From Bauldia sp. (GTDB taxonomy: Bacteria > Pseudomonadota > Alphaproteobacteria > Rhizobiales > Kaistiaceae), in the NCBI GenBank assembly GCA_020849325.1, contig JADLGL010000024.1, positions 1 through 64,000 on the forward strand: a stretch of 64,000 bases of DNA, read 5' to 3'. A program made the position numbers and the translations under genes. Of the stretch, positions 1-10,023 are shown one piece after another (the first letter of the stretch is position 1; each line of letters starts with the position of its first letter). The notes under the pieces are model-generated. The model did no database searches. It had not been told where the DNA came from and saw only the letters and a program-made list of their open reading frames with translations.

Positions 1-2
1 AC

Positions 3-551
3 ACGCCGTTCGCGGTCGGCTGCCGTACCCAGGTCGTCATCGAGGGTGAGTTCACCCCCGGCGAAGGCTACACGCTGCAGCGTGGCGCCGGCGCGGCCCC
101 GATCCCGCGGGCCTACCCGGACTACACGCAGGAGAACTACGGACAGCTCATTCCCGTCACCGAGCCCCTCGCGGGCGGCTTCCTCGGCGCGATCGACGTC
201 AATGGCGGTGGTTTCGCCTGGCGTCATGCCTGGATCCAGGCGAACAACCAGCCGCTCATGGCGACGGCCACCGACCTCCTCTTCCAGGCCGGTGTCAACG
301 AGGGCGTGATGCGTGCCTTCGACGCCACGAACGGCGAGATCGTGTGGGAGTTCCGCACCGGTTCGCGGTTCAACCAGTCGCCGATCACCTATCTCCATGA
401 TGGCAAGCAGTACCTGGCCATCATCGCCTCGTCGGCCGCCGCCAACACCGCGGTCGCCTTCGATGCGGCTCCGGACAACCAGAACCGCTACCGCCGCTCG
501 GGCTCGACGCTCTACGTGTTCGCGCTCCCGGATGCGGTGGCCGCGAACTAG
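3..551 (+). CDS. PQQ-dependent dehydrogenase, C-terminal part (5' end outside window)
   Basis: An open frame enters from the left edge and ends at TAG 549-551, giving about 182 residues. Its sequence (LLFQAGVNEGVMRAFDATNG, then IVWEFRTGS, SPITY, DGKQYLAI) matches the last blades of the eight-bladed propeller of quinoprotein methanol/ethanol-type dehydrogenases. These are periplasmic enzymes that oxidise alcohols or sugars with PQQ and calcium or a lanthanide and pass electrons to a cytochrome c. The active-site and metal residues lie upstream of the window, so substrate and metal type cannot be read. A strong hairpin follows, so it is probably the last gene of its transcript. The family call is fairly sure; the subfamily is not. 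Confidence 0.8.
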   Translation, partial: TPFAVGCRTQVVIEGEFTPGEGYTLQRGAGAAPIPRAYPDYTQENYGQLIPVTEPLAGGFLGAIDVNGGGFAWRHAWIQANNQPLMATATDLLFQAGVNEGVMRAFDATNGEIVWEFRTGSRFNQSPITYLHDGKQYLAIIASSAAANTAVAFDAAPDNQNRYRRSGSTLYVFALPDAVAAN

Positions 552-569
552 TTCGCACTTTCGATACCT

Positions 570-591
570 GCCGGCGCCTTCGGGCGCCGGC
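570..591 (+). terminator. Hairpin terminator after the PQQ dehydrogenase
   Basis: A perfect 9-bp GC stem closes on a TTCG tetraloop (gccggcgcc / ggcgccggc), 18 bases after the stop codon. There is no T tract, as is common in GC-rich genomes, so efficiency is uncertain. Confidence 0.6.
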
Positions 592-1009
592 AACCCCAGG
601 GACTTGGAGCGATACTTTCAATTCGCTCCCCGCAGTGTGGGGTAGAGACCGATACCCTCCCTGCCCCCACTGCGCCGTTCCCCGACGCACCAGCCGCGAT
701 CGTGCGGCGCATTTTCGACCCCTCCGAGAGAATCCGATCTGCGGTGCACGCCCGCGGGCACGCGCCCGGTGGCCCTGTCATGCGCGCCCGATCGTTGGCC
801 GGTCTCGCGGACGCCGAGGCCGACCACGGACTCGTCGCCCGCCCAAAGGCCGGGGCTCGCAATTCCGCCGCTTTGCCGGGGCAGATGACGGCGAGGGGCG
901 CGATCTTCCACCGGATGGCTTTCGCGTCCATTCTCCCCTTCCGCCAGCCGCGCCGCACGCGACCGCAAGGCCGTGACGGCGGGCCGTATCCCGGAGCCGA
1001 ACCCCACTC
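592..1009. other. Intergenic stretch, no gene seen
   Basis: About 420 bases between the hairpin and the next start codon. Frames here have no recognisable domain, and long antisense frames are typical GC-skew artefacts. The stretch presumably carries the promoter of the gene at 1010, but no convincing -35/-10 pair was seen. Confidence 0.4.
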
Positions 1010-1600
1010 ATGCGCCGTTTCCTTGCCGCCGCCTTCGCCCTTGCCCTTGCGCCCGTCGCTGCCTTCGCGCAGCAGCCCGCAGCGGGCGAAACGCCGCCCG
1101 CCATCACCGACCGCGCCGAAGCGGAGGCGTTCATGGGGCTGTTTGCCGGAAGCTGGCGCGCGGACGGCAATTCGCGCGCCGCGCTCGCCGACCCGTTCGA
1201 GGAGACGCGCTGCAACCTCACCACCATTTGGGACGCGGCGACCGCAACGCTCACCAATGACGGGCGCTGCTCGACCGTCCGCGGCCGGATCGACATCGAC
1301 GGCTCGGTGACGCTCCTCGCCGATCTGACGCTGTCGGGCGGCTTCTTCAGCCGGTTTCAGAACGCGGAGCTCGTGAACTCGACGGGCCAGCTCTACGGCG
1401 ACCGCTTCTATGTCGAGGCGACCTATCTCATCTCGCAGCCGAACCGCGAGCCGCAGAACCTCACGGTCCAGATCTGGGTGAGCAAGCCGGCTCTCCAGCC
1501 CGACGGGCGCTTCGCCTTCGGCCTGATCGCGCAGGCGCTCGACCCGGCGACGCAGCAGTTCGTCGACGTGTCCAACCTCGTGTTCGTGCGAAGCAATTAG
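1010..1600 (+). CDS. Secreted protein of unknown function
   Basis: 196 residues. The first ~20 form a clear Sec signal peptide (MRR, then an Ala/Leu/Phe-rich core, then AFAQQ), so the mature protein is periplasmic. The body contains FMGLFAGSW near residue 44, a Cys pair (C68 and C87) that could form a disulfide, and alternating polar/hydrophobic segments suggesting a mostly beta, possibly lipocalin-like barrel. I do not recognise the family. It stands alone between the quinoprotein gene and tRNA-Gly, on the same strand as both. That it is a gene is supported by the signal peptide and its codon pattern. Confidence 0.7.
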   Translation: MRRFLAAAFALALAPVAAFAQQPAAGETPPAITDRAEAEAFMGLFAGSWRADGNSRAALADPFEETRCNLTTIWDAATATLTNDGRCSTVRGRIDIDGSVTLLADLTLSGGFFSRFQNAELVNSTGQLYGDRFYVEATYLISQPNREPQNLTVQIWVSKPALQPDGRFAFGLIAQALDPATQQFVDVSNLVFVRSN

Positions 1601-1711
1601 GCTCCGGCGCGACCCATTGAACCGGCAGGCACGCGGCCCATCTGCGTGCTTGCAATCGCCTGTCCTATCAGCGATACAGAGCCCGCGCGGACCTACCCTG
1701 CCGCGCCGTGA

Positions 1712-1786
<75 letters not shown>

Positions 1787-1901
1787 ATCCTTCCCAACCA
1801 GAATTGCGGTCTGCCGGGGCCGGACGGCCAGTCCGGCCGCTGCCATCGCGCGCCGCGATGCCGTCCGATCCCGCGCCGCCGCAAGGTGCTGACCGTCGGC
1901 G

Positions 1902-3194
<1,293 letters not shown>

Positions 3195-3423
3195 CGTGCG
3201 GGCCGTTGCGGCGTCGGTCCGAGATAGTCTCGCAGGGAAGCGTATGCAAATCATGGCGGCATGCGCGGCCGCGCCACCGCGCGGCCCCGCTTCCCGCGGA
3301 CGAGGTGGAACCGGGCGGGCCTGTTGCCTTTGCCGCGGGCGCGGGGCAGGGTCGCGGCGGGCGGGCCTGCGATCGAGGGAATGCGATGATCCGGACCGGC
3401 ACGACGACGCTTCCGGCCTGACC

Positions 3424-4656
3424 GTGGGGCCGTTCGAACGCTTCCTCGGCGCCGTGACCGCCGCGATCGCCGCCGCCACCGGCCCGGCCGACGACACCGC
3501 GCCGGCGGATGCGGCAGCGACGCCGCCCGCGGCGATTGCCGCGACCATGCCGGAAACCGTCCCGCTGCCGCGCCCGCGGCCCGATCCGGCCGCACCGGCC
3601 GTCATCGTCGCCGCCGCAGCACCGGCCGTCCCCGTGGTGGCAACCGACGTCCCGGTGAATCCGTTCGTCGCCCCGCCTGGCGCGGCCGAGCCGCCGCCTC
3701 TCCTCGAACCGCTGGCGGCGCCGCCGGCAGCCACCACGCCGGCGAGGACGCTTCCCGGCGTCACGATCCTCGCCGTGCAGCCGCAGGCGGCCGCCGGGGC
3801 GGTCGATCCGGTACCGCTCAATCTCCCGAACATGCTCGCCGCGCTCGGGCAGACGCACGCCACGGCCGCTCCCGCGCCCGGCGAGACCGCGCCGCTCGGC
3901 TTCGCGCCGACCAACCTGCCGCTCGCCGGCCCGGCCGGCGCGATCGACGACCTGCTGCGCGGCGGTCTCGATGCACCCGCCGGTGCCCTCGTCGCCGAGA
4001 CCGCGCCATTGCCGCGGCAGAACCCGCTGCCCGAGGCGGAGCGCGTGCAGGTCGCCGCGCTGCCCAACGCGAACGTCAATCCCTTCGTGGCGCCGGCCCG
4101 CGAGCGCGACAATGCCTGCGTCAGCCAGCTCGCCTCGCTGGCGCTGATCGTCACGGTGCTGCCGCCGGTCGAGCAGGGGGCGTGCGGGATCGCGACGCCG
4201 GTCGACCTCGCCCAGCTCGGCCGGGGACGGAGCGCGGTGACGCTGACGCCCGACGCCACGGTCGACTGCCACGTCGTCGGCGCGCTCGACGCGTGGATGG
4301 ACCAGTCCGTTCAGGCGGCGGCGACGCGGCTGTTCGGGCAGAGCGTGACGAGCCTGCGCGTCGCCTCGTCCTATGCCTGCCGCGGCGTCAACAACGATCC
4401 GACCGCCGAGCTATCGGAACACGCCTTCGGCCGGGCGATCGACATTTCCGCGTTCCAGTTCGCCGACGGCACCTGGCTCGACGTCCACGCCGCTGCGGAA
4501 GGTACGCCCGAAGCGCAGTTCCTCGGCGAGATCCGCGCCGATGCCTGCGGTCCGTTCACGACGGTGCTGGGCCCCGGTGTCGCCAACCACGCCGACCATT
4601 TCCATCTCGACCTCGCGGTCCGCGGCCGGAACGGGGACGCCCTCTACTGCCGCTGA
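3424..4656 (+). CDS. Extensin-like C-terminal domain protein (peptidase M15-like fold)
   Basis: About 410 residues from a proposed GTG at 3424. The first ~25 residues resemble a weak signal peptide. A long Ala/Pro-rich, probably disordered stretch follows, with PLPRPRP and two VNPFVAP repeats. The last ~180 residues are the extensin_C domain: [27 protein letters not shown] and HADHFHLDL. The His/Asp/His set resembles zinc D-Ala-D-Ala carboxypeptidases, so a cell-wall role is likely but unproven. The start is uncertain: the frame is open back past 3244 (ATG), but the residues upstream of 3424 look non-coding. Confidence 0.8.
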   Translation: MGPFERFLGAVTAAIAAATGPADDTAPADAAATPPAAIAATMPETVPLPRPRPDPAAPAVIVAAAAPAVPVVATDVPVNPFVAPPGAAEPPPLLEPLAAPPAATTPARTLPGVTILAVQPQAAAGAVDPVPLNLPNMLAALGQTHATAAPAPGETAPLGFAPTNLPLAGPAGAIDDLLRGGLDAPAGALVAETAPLPRQNPLPEAERVQVAALPNANVNPFVAPARERDNACVSQLASLALIVTVLPPVEQGACGIATPVDLAQLGRGRSAVTLTPDATVDCHVVGALDAWMDQSVQAAATRLFGQSVTSLRVASSYACRGVNNDPTAELSEHAFGRAIDISAFQFADGTWLDVHAAAEGTPEAQFLGEIRADACGPFTTVLGPGVANHADHFHLDLAVRGRNGDALYCR

Positions 4657-4702
4657 CGCGCCGCGGCCGTGGCCCGGTCGCGGGCGGTGCGCGTAGGCGC
4701 CG

Positions 4703-5083
4703 TCAGTGGTGCGTGGCCGCCTGCCAGAGCTCGATCGGGTTGCCCGAAGGGTCATCGAGGATCGCGAAGGTCCCGGCGGGGCCGGTGACGGGCTCGCTTC
4801 GGAAGCGAACGCCGGCGGCCGTGAGCCGCGCCATCTCGGCGGCGATGTCGGTCACCGCGAGCATCACCCGGTTCCAGCCGCCCGGCGACTGGACGGTGCC
4901 GTCCGGCAGCGGCTTTCCGGCGGCGCTTTTCGGTCCGCTCAGAAAGAGTTTCAGCCCACCCTTCGCGACCGCGCCGAAGGCAGGCGTTTCCGTCTCCTTC
5001 GAGAAGCCGAGCGCGCCGGTGTAGAAGGCCGTCGCCGCGGCGACGTCGGTGACGATGAGGCGGATGGTGACGCCGGCTTCCAT
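4703..5083 (-). CDS. VOC (glyoxalase/bleomycin-resistance fold) family protein
   Basis: 126 residues made of two beta-alpha-beta-beta-beta modules. The first begins VTIRLIVTDVAAATAFYTGALG and the second VMLAVTDIAAEMARLTAAG. The protein ends with the family signature FAILDDPSGNPIELWQ, where Glu is the usual metal ligand. Members are metal-dependent lyases, dioxygenases or resistance proteins; substrate cannot be assigned. It lies 9 bases downstream of leuB on the same strand and could be co-transcribed, but this is not a known functional pair. Confidence 0.85.
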   Translation of the reverse strand: MEAGVTIRLIVTDVAAATAFYTGALGFSKETETPAFGAVAKGGLKLFLSGPKSAAGKPLPDGTVQSPGGWNRVMLAVTDIAAEMARLTAAGVRFRSEPVTGPAGTFAILDDPSGNPIELWQAATHH

Positions 5084-5092
5084 CGGATGCTC

Positions 5093-6202
5093 CTACGCTG
5101 CGATCTGGTCGAGCCGGGCGAGGATGGCCGAGCCCATGTCCTTCGTGCCGACCCTGGTCGATCCCTCGGCAAAAATGTCCGCGGTACGGATGCCGGATTC
5201 GAGGGTCGCCGCAATGGCGCGGTCGATCAGCTCGGCTTCCGCGATCATGTTGAACGAGTAGCGGAGCGCCATGCCGAGCGAGGCGATCATCGCGATCGGA
5301 TTGGCGATGTTCTTGCCCGCGATGTCGGGCGCGGAGCCGTGGACGGGCTCGTAGAGCGCCTTCCGCTTGCCGGTGGCGGCATCGGGCGCGCCGAGCGAGG
5401 CGGAGGGGAGCATGCCGAGCGACCCCGTCAGCATCGCCGCGACGTCGGAGAGCATGTCGCCGAAGAGATTGTCGGTGACGATGACGTCGAACTGCTTTGG
5501 CCAGCGGACGAGCTGCATGCCGCCGGCGTCGGCGAGCATGTGTTCGAGCTGGACGTCCGGATACTCCGCCCCGTGGACCGCGGTGACGACCTCGTTCCAG
5601 AGAACGCCCGACTTCATCACGTTCCGCTTCTCCATCGACGTCACCTTGTTCCGCCGGGTGCGGGCGAGGTCGAAGGCGACGCGGGCGATGCGCTCGATCT
5701 CGAACGTATCGTAGACCTGCGTGTCGATGCCCCGCTTCTGGCCGTTCGGCAGGGCGATGATCTCCTTCGGCGCGCCGAAATAGACGCCGCCGGTGAGCTC
5801 ACGGACGATGAGGATGTCGAGCCCCTCGATCACCTCGCGCTTCAGCGAGGAGGCCGAGGCGAGCGCCGGGTAGCAGATCGCCGGGCGGAGGTTCGCGAAG
5901 AGGCCGAGGTCTTTCCGGAGCCGAAGGAGGCCGGCCTCGGGGCGTGCCTCGTACGGGACCTTGTCCCATTTCGGCCCGCCGACGGCGCCGAACAGCACGG
6001 CATCGGCGGCCTTTGCCTTCGCCATGTCGCCTTCCGAGATCGCCACGCCGTGGGCGTCGTAGGCCGAGCCGCCGACGAGGCCGCGATCCACGGCGAAACC
6101 CGCCCCGCGCGCGTTCAGCCAGGCGATGACCCGCTCGGCCTCGGCCATGATCTCGATGCCGATTCCGTCGCCGGGAAGGAGAAGGATGTTGCGGGCGGCC
6201 AT
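5093..6202 (-). CDS. leuB: 3-isopropylmalate dehydrogenase
   Basis: 369 residues, normal length. It catalyses NAD-dependent oxidative decarboxylation of 3-isopropylmalate in leucine synthesis. Motifs run in order: [11 protein letters not shown] at the N-terminus, [34 protein letters not shown], then [17 protein letters not shown] (metal aspartates), and [18 protein letters not shown] (NAD binding). LeuB rather than isocitrate or tartrate dehydrogenase is favoured by [15 protein letters not shown] and overall length. No leuC, leuD or leuA is in the window. Confidence 0.96.
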   Translation of the reverse strand: MAARNILLLPGDGIGIEIMAEAERVIAWLNARGAGFAVDRGLVGGSAYDAHGVAISEGDMAKAKAADAVLFGAVGGPKWDKVPYEARPEAGLLRLRKDLGLFANLRPAICYPALASASSLKREVIEGLDILIVRELTGGVYFGAPKEIIALPNGQKRGIDTQVYDTFEIERIARVAFDLARTRRNKVTSMEKRNVMKSGVLWNEVVTAVHGAEYPDVQLEHMLADAGGMQLVRWPKQFDVIVTDNLFGDMLSDVAAMLTGSLGMLPSASLGAPDAATGKRKALYEPVHGSAPDIAGKNIANPIAMIASLGMALRYSFNMIAEAELIDRAIAATLESGIRTADIFAEGSTRVGTKDMGSAILARLDQIAA

Positions 6203-6358
6203 GGTTCTCTCCGGATGGGCGCAAGGCGCCGCCCGGTCTGGTAGCGGGCGGCCCGCCGGGGTTCAAGGGCGGGCGCCGGGCGTGCCGGAGCAACGGTCAT
6301 CGACGGCGCGGTTGCAGAGGGATAGGGTGCCTCGCCGCATGAGGGTGCGGGCAGGGGG

Positions 6359-7033
6359 ATGGCGATGAAGCGGCTTCTGGCCGGAATGGCGATTGCGGTG
6401 GCGTCGGCGGCGGGGCCGGCGCTCGCATTCGATCCCGCGATGGTCGCGCAGCTCCTCGCCACGAAGAACTGCCTCGGCTGCGATCTCGAAGGGGCGGACC
6501 TTGCGGGCGCAGAGCTCGAAGGGGCGTTCATCCCCGACGTGAAGCTCGCGGGCGCGAACCTTTCCGGCGCGAACATGCTGCGCGCCTATCTTCTGTTCGG
6601 CCAGCTGATGGGAACGAACCTCACGGGCGCCGATCTCACCGACACGAACCTCGAGACGGTCAACATGACCGAGGCGGTGTTCACGAACGCCGTCCTCGTC
6701 GAGGCCTCGCTCATCAACAGTACGGCGTCCCGCGCCAATTTCGACGGCGCTGACATGACGGGCGCCAATCTCTCGCGCCTCAACGTCCGCGGCGGCTCGC
6801 TCCGCGGCGCCGACCTCACCGGCACGACGCTCACCAACGCCTCGCTCGGCGGCGCCGACCTCACGGGCGCGATCCTTCGGAACGCCATCGTCAAGCGCGC
6901 CGCCATCAGCGGCGCGAACTTCACCGACGCCGATCTCACCGGCGCCACCGTGACCGGCACCAACCTCGCCTCGGCGATCCTCTGCCGGACCATCCTCCCC
7001 GACGGCACGGTCGGCAACGCCGGCTGCCCTTAG
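6359..7033 (+). CDS. Secreted pentapeptide-repeat protein 1
   Basis: 224 residues with a signal peptide ending near LAFD. The mature N-terminus has a short helix and the cysteine pair NCLGCDLEGADL. Tandem A(D/N)LxG-type pentapeptides follow, which fold as a right-handed quadrilateral beta helix. The protein closes with LCRTILPDGTVGNAGCP. It has three paralogues at 7837, 8541 and 9241 with the same Cys-x-x-Cys entry and Cys-Arg...Cys exit. ATG 6365 is an alternative start. The role is unknown; the fold is usually a scaffold or binding surface. Confidence 0.85.
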   Translation: MAMKRLLAGMAIAVASAAGPALAFDPAMVAQLLATKNCLGCDLEGADLAGAELEGAFIPDVKLAGANLSGANMLRAYLLFGQLMGTNLTGADLTDTNLETVNMTEAVFTNAVLVEASLINSTASRANFDGADMTGANLSRLNVRGGSLRGADLTGTTLTNASLGGADLTGAILRNAIVKRAAISGANFTDADLTGATVTGTNLASAILCRTILPDGTVGNAGCP

Positions 7034-7313
7034 CAGCAGCGGCCGGGCCGACGCCGTTCGAGGTCGATCCGCGGCGGTCCGATCCCCGGCCGCGCCCTCG
7101 CGATAAACGGTCGCAGTCCCTCGCCGCTGGCGCCGCTTGGTGTATGGTCGCGCCAGCACATGGAGCGCGTCCTCGGAGGGGGAGCGCGTGCACATCCGTT
7201 TTCGCAAGGCGCCGGACGGCGATCGTCCGGATGCGGGGTCCCGGCCGAGGCCGCCGACGCTGCAGCGGGTCACGTCCATTCGCTCCGGGGCGACGTTCAC
7301 ACCGGAGGAACCC

Positions 7314-7772
7314 GTGCTCAAGAGACTAGCCACTGCCGGCGTCGCTGCCGTCGGCCTTCTCGCCTTCACCGCTGCCCCGAACGCCCAGGAGATCATCCTC
7401 GGCGCGCCGCAGGACATCTTCCTCAACGTCACGACCGGTGCCGGCGGCATTCCGGTGCCGGACATGACCGAGATCGTCCTCAGCCTCGGCGGCTATTACC
7501 GCCTCAACCTCGTCTGCCCGGATGCGCAGAACGACGATACCGGCTTCCACTTCGAGATGCCGGAACTCCTCGCCAATTCGCATCTGCGCGTCGTGTCGGT
7601 GCAGGACATCGAAATCTACATGCAGGGCATGAGCTTCCGCGCCATCGAGTGCGACGAAGCCGGCGCCGCCCGCTTCTCGTTCCACCCGATGCGCCGCGGC
7701 GTCTACGAGATCTACATCCGCGACCACCTCGACCCGCCGCAGGCGGCGTACGTCCAGGTGGTCGTCGAGTAG
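7314..7772 (+). CDS. Small secreted beta protein between pentapeptide genes
   Basis: 152 residues from GTG 7314, preceded by GGAGGA at a good distance. This start decides the N-terminus, because it places a clean signal peptide (LKRLATAGVAAVGLLAF, then APNAQ) first. The mature part is predicted beta-rich and has two cysteines (VCPD and IECDE). The C-terminal strand region reads FHPMRRGVYEIYIRDHLDPP. The cupredoxin/Ig-like feel is inference only; no copper-site Cys/Met pattern is clear. It sits between the first and second pentapeptide genes on the same strand and is closed by a hairpin. Confidence 0.75.
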   Translation: MLKRLATAGVAAVGLLAFTAAPNAQEIILGAPQDIFLNVTTGAGGIPVPDMTEIVLSLGGYYRLNLVCPDAQNDDTGFHFEMPELLANSHLRVVSVQDIEIYMQGMSFRAIECDEAGAARFSFHPMRRGVYEIYIRDHLDPPQAAYVQVVVE

Positions 7773-7788
7773 CGACGGACCGTCATCC

Positions 7789-7812
7789 GGCCGGGCCCTT
7801 TCGGGTCCGGCC
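7789..7812 (+). terminator. Hairpin after the small secreted beta protein
   Basis: A 10-bp stem (ggccgggccc / gggtccggcc, one G-T pair) with a TTTC loop starts 16 bases after the stop. There is no T run. It ends 24 bases before the next start codon, so it may attenuate rather than fully stop transcription into the pentapeptide genes. Confidence 0.5.
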
Positions 7813-7836
7813 GTTCGTCATGCGTCAGGAGGTTCC

Positions 7837-8520
7837 ATGACCCGTCCGCCGATGCTGGGCGCGCTTGCGCTCGCCGCTCTCCTTGCGCCGCCGCTCGCTG
7901 CTCCCGCCGCGGCGTTCGACGCGGCGCAACTGGCCGCCTTCCTCGCTGCGGGGGTGTGCGAACGCTGCGACCTCAGCGGCGCGGACCTTGCGGGGGTCGT
8001 GAGGCCCGAGGCCCGCCTCGCGAACACCCTCTTCAATGGTGCGAACCTTTCCGGCGCGCAGCTGCCTAATTCGAACATCCCGGTGGCGCAGTTCGTCGAG
8101 GCGAACCTGTCGGGGATCGTCCTCACCGGTTCCTATCTTCGCTCGGCGAACCTTTCCCGCGCCAACCTCACCGGCGCCGTGCTCGACGGCGTGACCTTCA
8201 CGCAGGCGACCTTCAGCGGCGCCGACCTCACGGGCGCGAACCTGTCCGCGGCCGGTCTCACCCAGACGACGCTCAGCGGCGCCAACCTCACCGGCGCGGA
8301 CCTTTCCGGCGCCAATCTCGAGCGCGCCAATCTCCGCAACGCCAACCTCGAGGGCGCGAACCTGTCCGGCGCGCGGCTCGCGAGCGTGGTGGTGAGCGGC
8401 GCCAATCTCCGCGGCGCCAATCTTTCCGGCGCGACCCTCGACCGGACGTCGCTGGACACCGCGACGCTGTGCCGGACGACGATGCCGGACGGCACCATCG
8501 CCAACCCGGCCTGCCCGTGA
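7837..8520 (+). CDS. Secreted pentapeptide-repeat protein 2
   Basis: 227 residues with an Ala/Leu-rich signal peptide ending near AAAFDAAQ. The mature protein opens with VCERCDLSGADL and runs through very regular ANLSGA / ADLTGA pentapeptides. It ends LCRTTMPDGTIANPACP. The regular repeats give the DNA a strong 15-base periodicity. It has the same architecture as the genes at 6359, 8541 and 9241, and the next copy starts only 20 bases downstream, indicating an operon of paralogues. Confidence 0.85.
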   Translation: MTRPPMLGALALAALLAPPLAAPAAAFDAAQLAAFLAAGVCERCDLSGADLAGVVRPEARLANTLFNGANLSGAQLPNSNIPVAQFVEANLSGIVLTGSYLRSANLSRANLTGAVLDGVTFTQATFSGADLTGANLSAAGLTQTTLSGANLTGADLSGANLERANLRNANLEGANLSGARLASVVVSGANLRGANLSGATLDRTSLDTATLCRTTMPDGTIANPACP

Positions 8521-8540
8521 GCAGGCCGAAGGAATTTTCG

Positions 8541-9218
8541 ATGAACCGCGTTTACGCAGGCCTCTCCGGCCTCTCGGCCGTGCTCCTCCTCGGTGCGCCG
8601 CCGCTCTTCGCCTTCGACGCCGCCGCGGTCCAGGCGACGCTCGCGACGAAGTCCTGCTACAGCTGCGATCTCACCGCGGCGGACTTTTCCGGGGCGGACC
8701 TCGCGGGCGTCTACCTCACCTATTCCAACCTCACGGGCGCGAACCTTTCGGGCGCCAATCTCGCGAACGGGTTCATCCAGCTCGCGGTGCTGACGGACGC
8801 CAACCTCGCCGGCGCCAACCTCGCCGATGCGACGCTCGAGGGAGCGACGTTGCGGGGTACGGATTTCTCGGGGGCGAACCTTGCCGGCGGCTCGTTCGTC
8901 AATGCCGCGCTCGGCGGCGCGACGCTCGACGGCGCGAACGCCGCGGGCGCCAATTTCAGCCGGGCCAACATGCGGAACGCGCTCGTCCGCGGCGCCGACC
9001 TTTCCGGCGCGAACATGTCGAGCACGGTCGCGAGCGGCGTCGATTTCTCGGGGGCGGACCTCACCGGCGCGACGCTCGACCGGACGAGCGTCACCGGCGC
9101 CAACTTCACCGATGCCGACCTCACCGGCGCGACGCTGACGGCGGTCAACCTCGCGTCGGCCATCGTATGCCGCACGCGGCTCCCCGACGGGACGCTCGCC
9201 AGCCCCAACTGCCCCTGA
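8541..9218 (+). CDS. Secreted pentapeptide-repeat protein 3
   Basis: 225 residues from ATG 8541. GAAGGA lies just upstream, and this start places the signal peptide (MNRVYAGLSGLSAVLL) at the N-terminus. The mature part starts SCYSCDLTAADF, continues in pentapeptides including ADLAGVYLTYSNLTGANL, and ends VCRTRLPDGTLASPNCP. The VYLTY segment is shared with copy 4, so copies 3 and 4 may be the closest pair. Periplasmic or surface location is inferred from the signal peptide; no anchor is visible. Confidence 0.85.
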   Translation: MNRVYAGLSGLSAVLLLGAPPLFAFDAAAVQATLATKSCYSCDLTAADFSGADLAGVYLTYSNLTGANLSGANLANGFIQLAVLTDANLAGANLADATLEGATLRGTDFSGANLAGGSFVNAALGGATLDGANAAGANFSRANMRNALVRGADLSGANMSSTVASGVDFSGADLTGATLDRTSVTGANFTDADLTGATLTAVNLASAIVCRTRLPDGTLASPNCP

Positions 9219-9240
9219 CCGCAAGCCGGAGGAGACCGTC

Positions 9241-9909
9241 ATGAACCGCCATGCCGCGGGCGTCTCGCTCGCCCTTCTCGTCGCCACCGCGCCGGCACTG
9301 GCCGCGAACCCGGCCGACATCGAACAGCTCGACACGACGATGCGCTGCCTCGATTGCGATCTCACCCGCATCGACCTTGCCGGCCGCGATCTCACGGGCG
9401 TCTATCTCACCTACGTCAACCTCGAAGGCGCAACGCTCGCCGGCGCCGACCTCACCAACGGCTATCTCCGCTTCGGCCGGCTGTCGGGCGTCGACTTCGC
9501 CGGGACGAACCTCACCAACACCAACCTCGAGAGCGCCAACCTCGCGGGCTCGAACCTTGCCGGCGCGATCCTCGTCGATGCCTCGCTCATCAACACCACC
9601 GCGGGCGACGCCATCTTCGACGGCGCCGCGATGGCGGGGGCGAACCTCACGCGGACGCTGCTCCGCGGCGCGTCGCTGAAGGAGGCGGACCTCACGGGTG
9701 CGAACTTCGCGAGCGCGGTGCTCAACGACGCCGACCTCAGCGGCGCGGTGCTGCGCGGCGCGCGGATCGACCGCAGCATCTTCTCCGGCGCCAATCTCAC
9801 CGGCGCCGACCTCACCGGCGCCACGGTGACCAACACCGGCTTCGGCACGGCCATCCTCTGCCGCACGACGATGCCGGACGGAACGGCGTCGAACGCCAAC
9901 TGCCCCTGA
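9241..9909 (+). CDS. Secreted pentapeptide-repeat protein 4
   Basis: 222 residues with RBS GGAGGA at 9229-9234 and a signal peptide ending near ALAAN. The cysteine entry is RCLDCDLTRIDL and the exit LCRTTMPDGTASNANCP. The middle (YLRFGRL, then LINTTAGDAIFDGA) aligns with copy 1 (YLLFGQL, LINSTASRANFDGA), so copies 1 and 4 share segments. It is the last copy in the row; about 115 bases separate it from the HExxH gene on the same strand. Confidence 0.85.
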   Translation: MNRHAAGVSLALLVATAPALAANPADIEQLDTTMRCLDCDLTRIDLAGRDLTGVYLTYVNLEGATLAGADLTNGYLRFGRLSGVDFAGTNLTNTNLESANLAGSNLAGAILVDASLINTTAGDAIFDGAAMAGANLTRTLLRGASLKEADLTGANFASAVLNDADLSGAVLRGARIDRSIFSGANLTGADLTGATVTNTGFGTAILCRTTMPDGTASNANCP

Positions 9910-10023
9910 AGCGTCGGGCATCCGGCTTTGCCGGCGAAGGGCGCACTCGAGCGGCGGCGCGCGGCCCAGTGGATTGTCGTGCGGAAACCGCGTTTAGATG
10001 GCGGCCGGCACGTGGGGGGAGCG

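Noticed and set aside
6359..9909. Fifteen-base periodic DNA that could look like a satellite or CRISPR-like array
   Set aside because: The period equals five codons and follows the pentapeptide protein repeats; there are no constant repeats with unique spacers.
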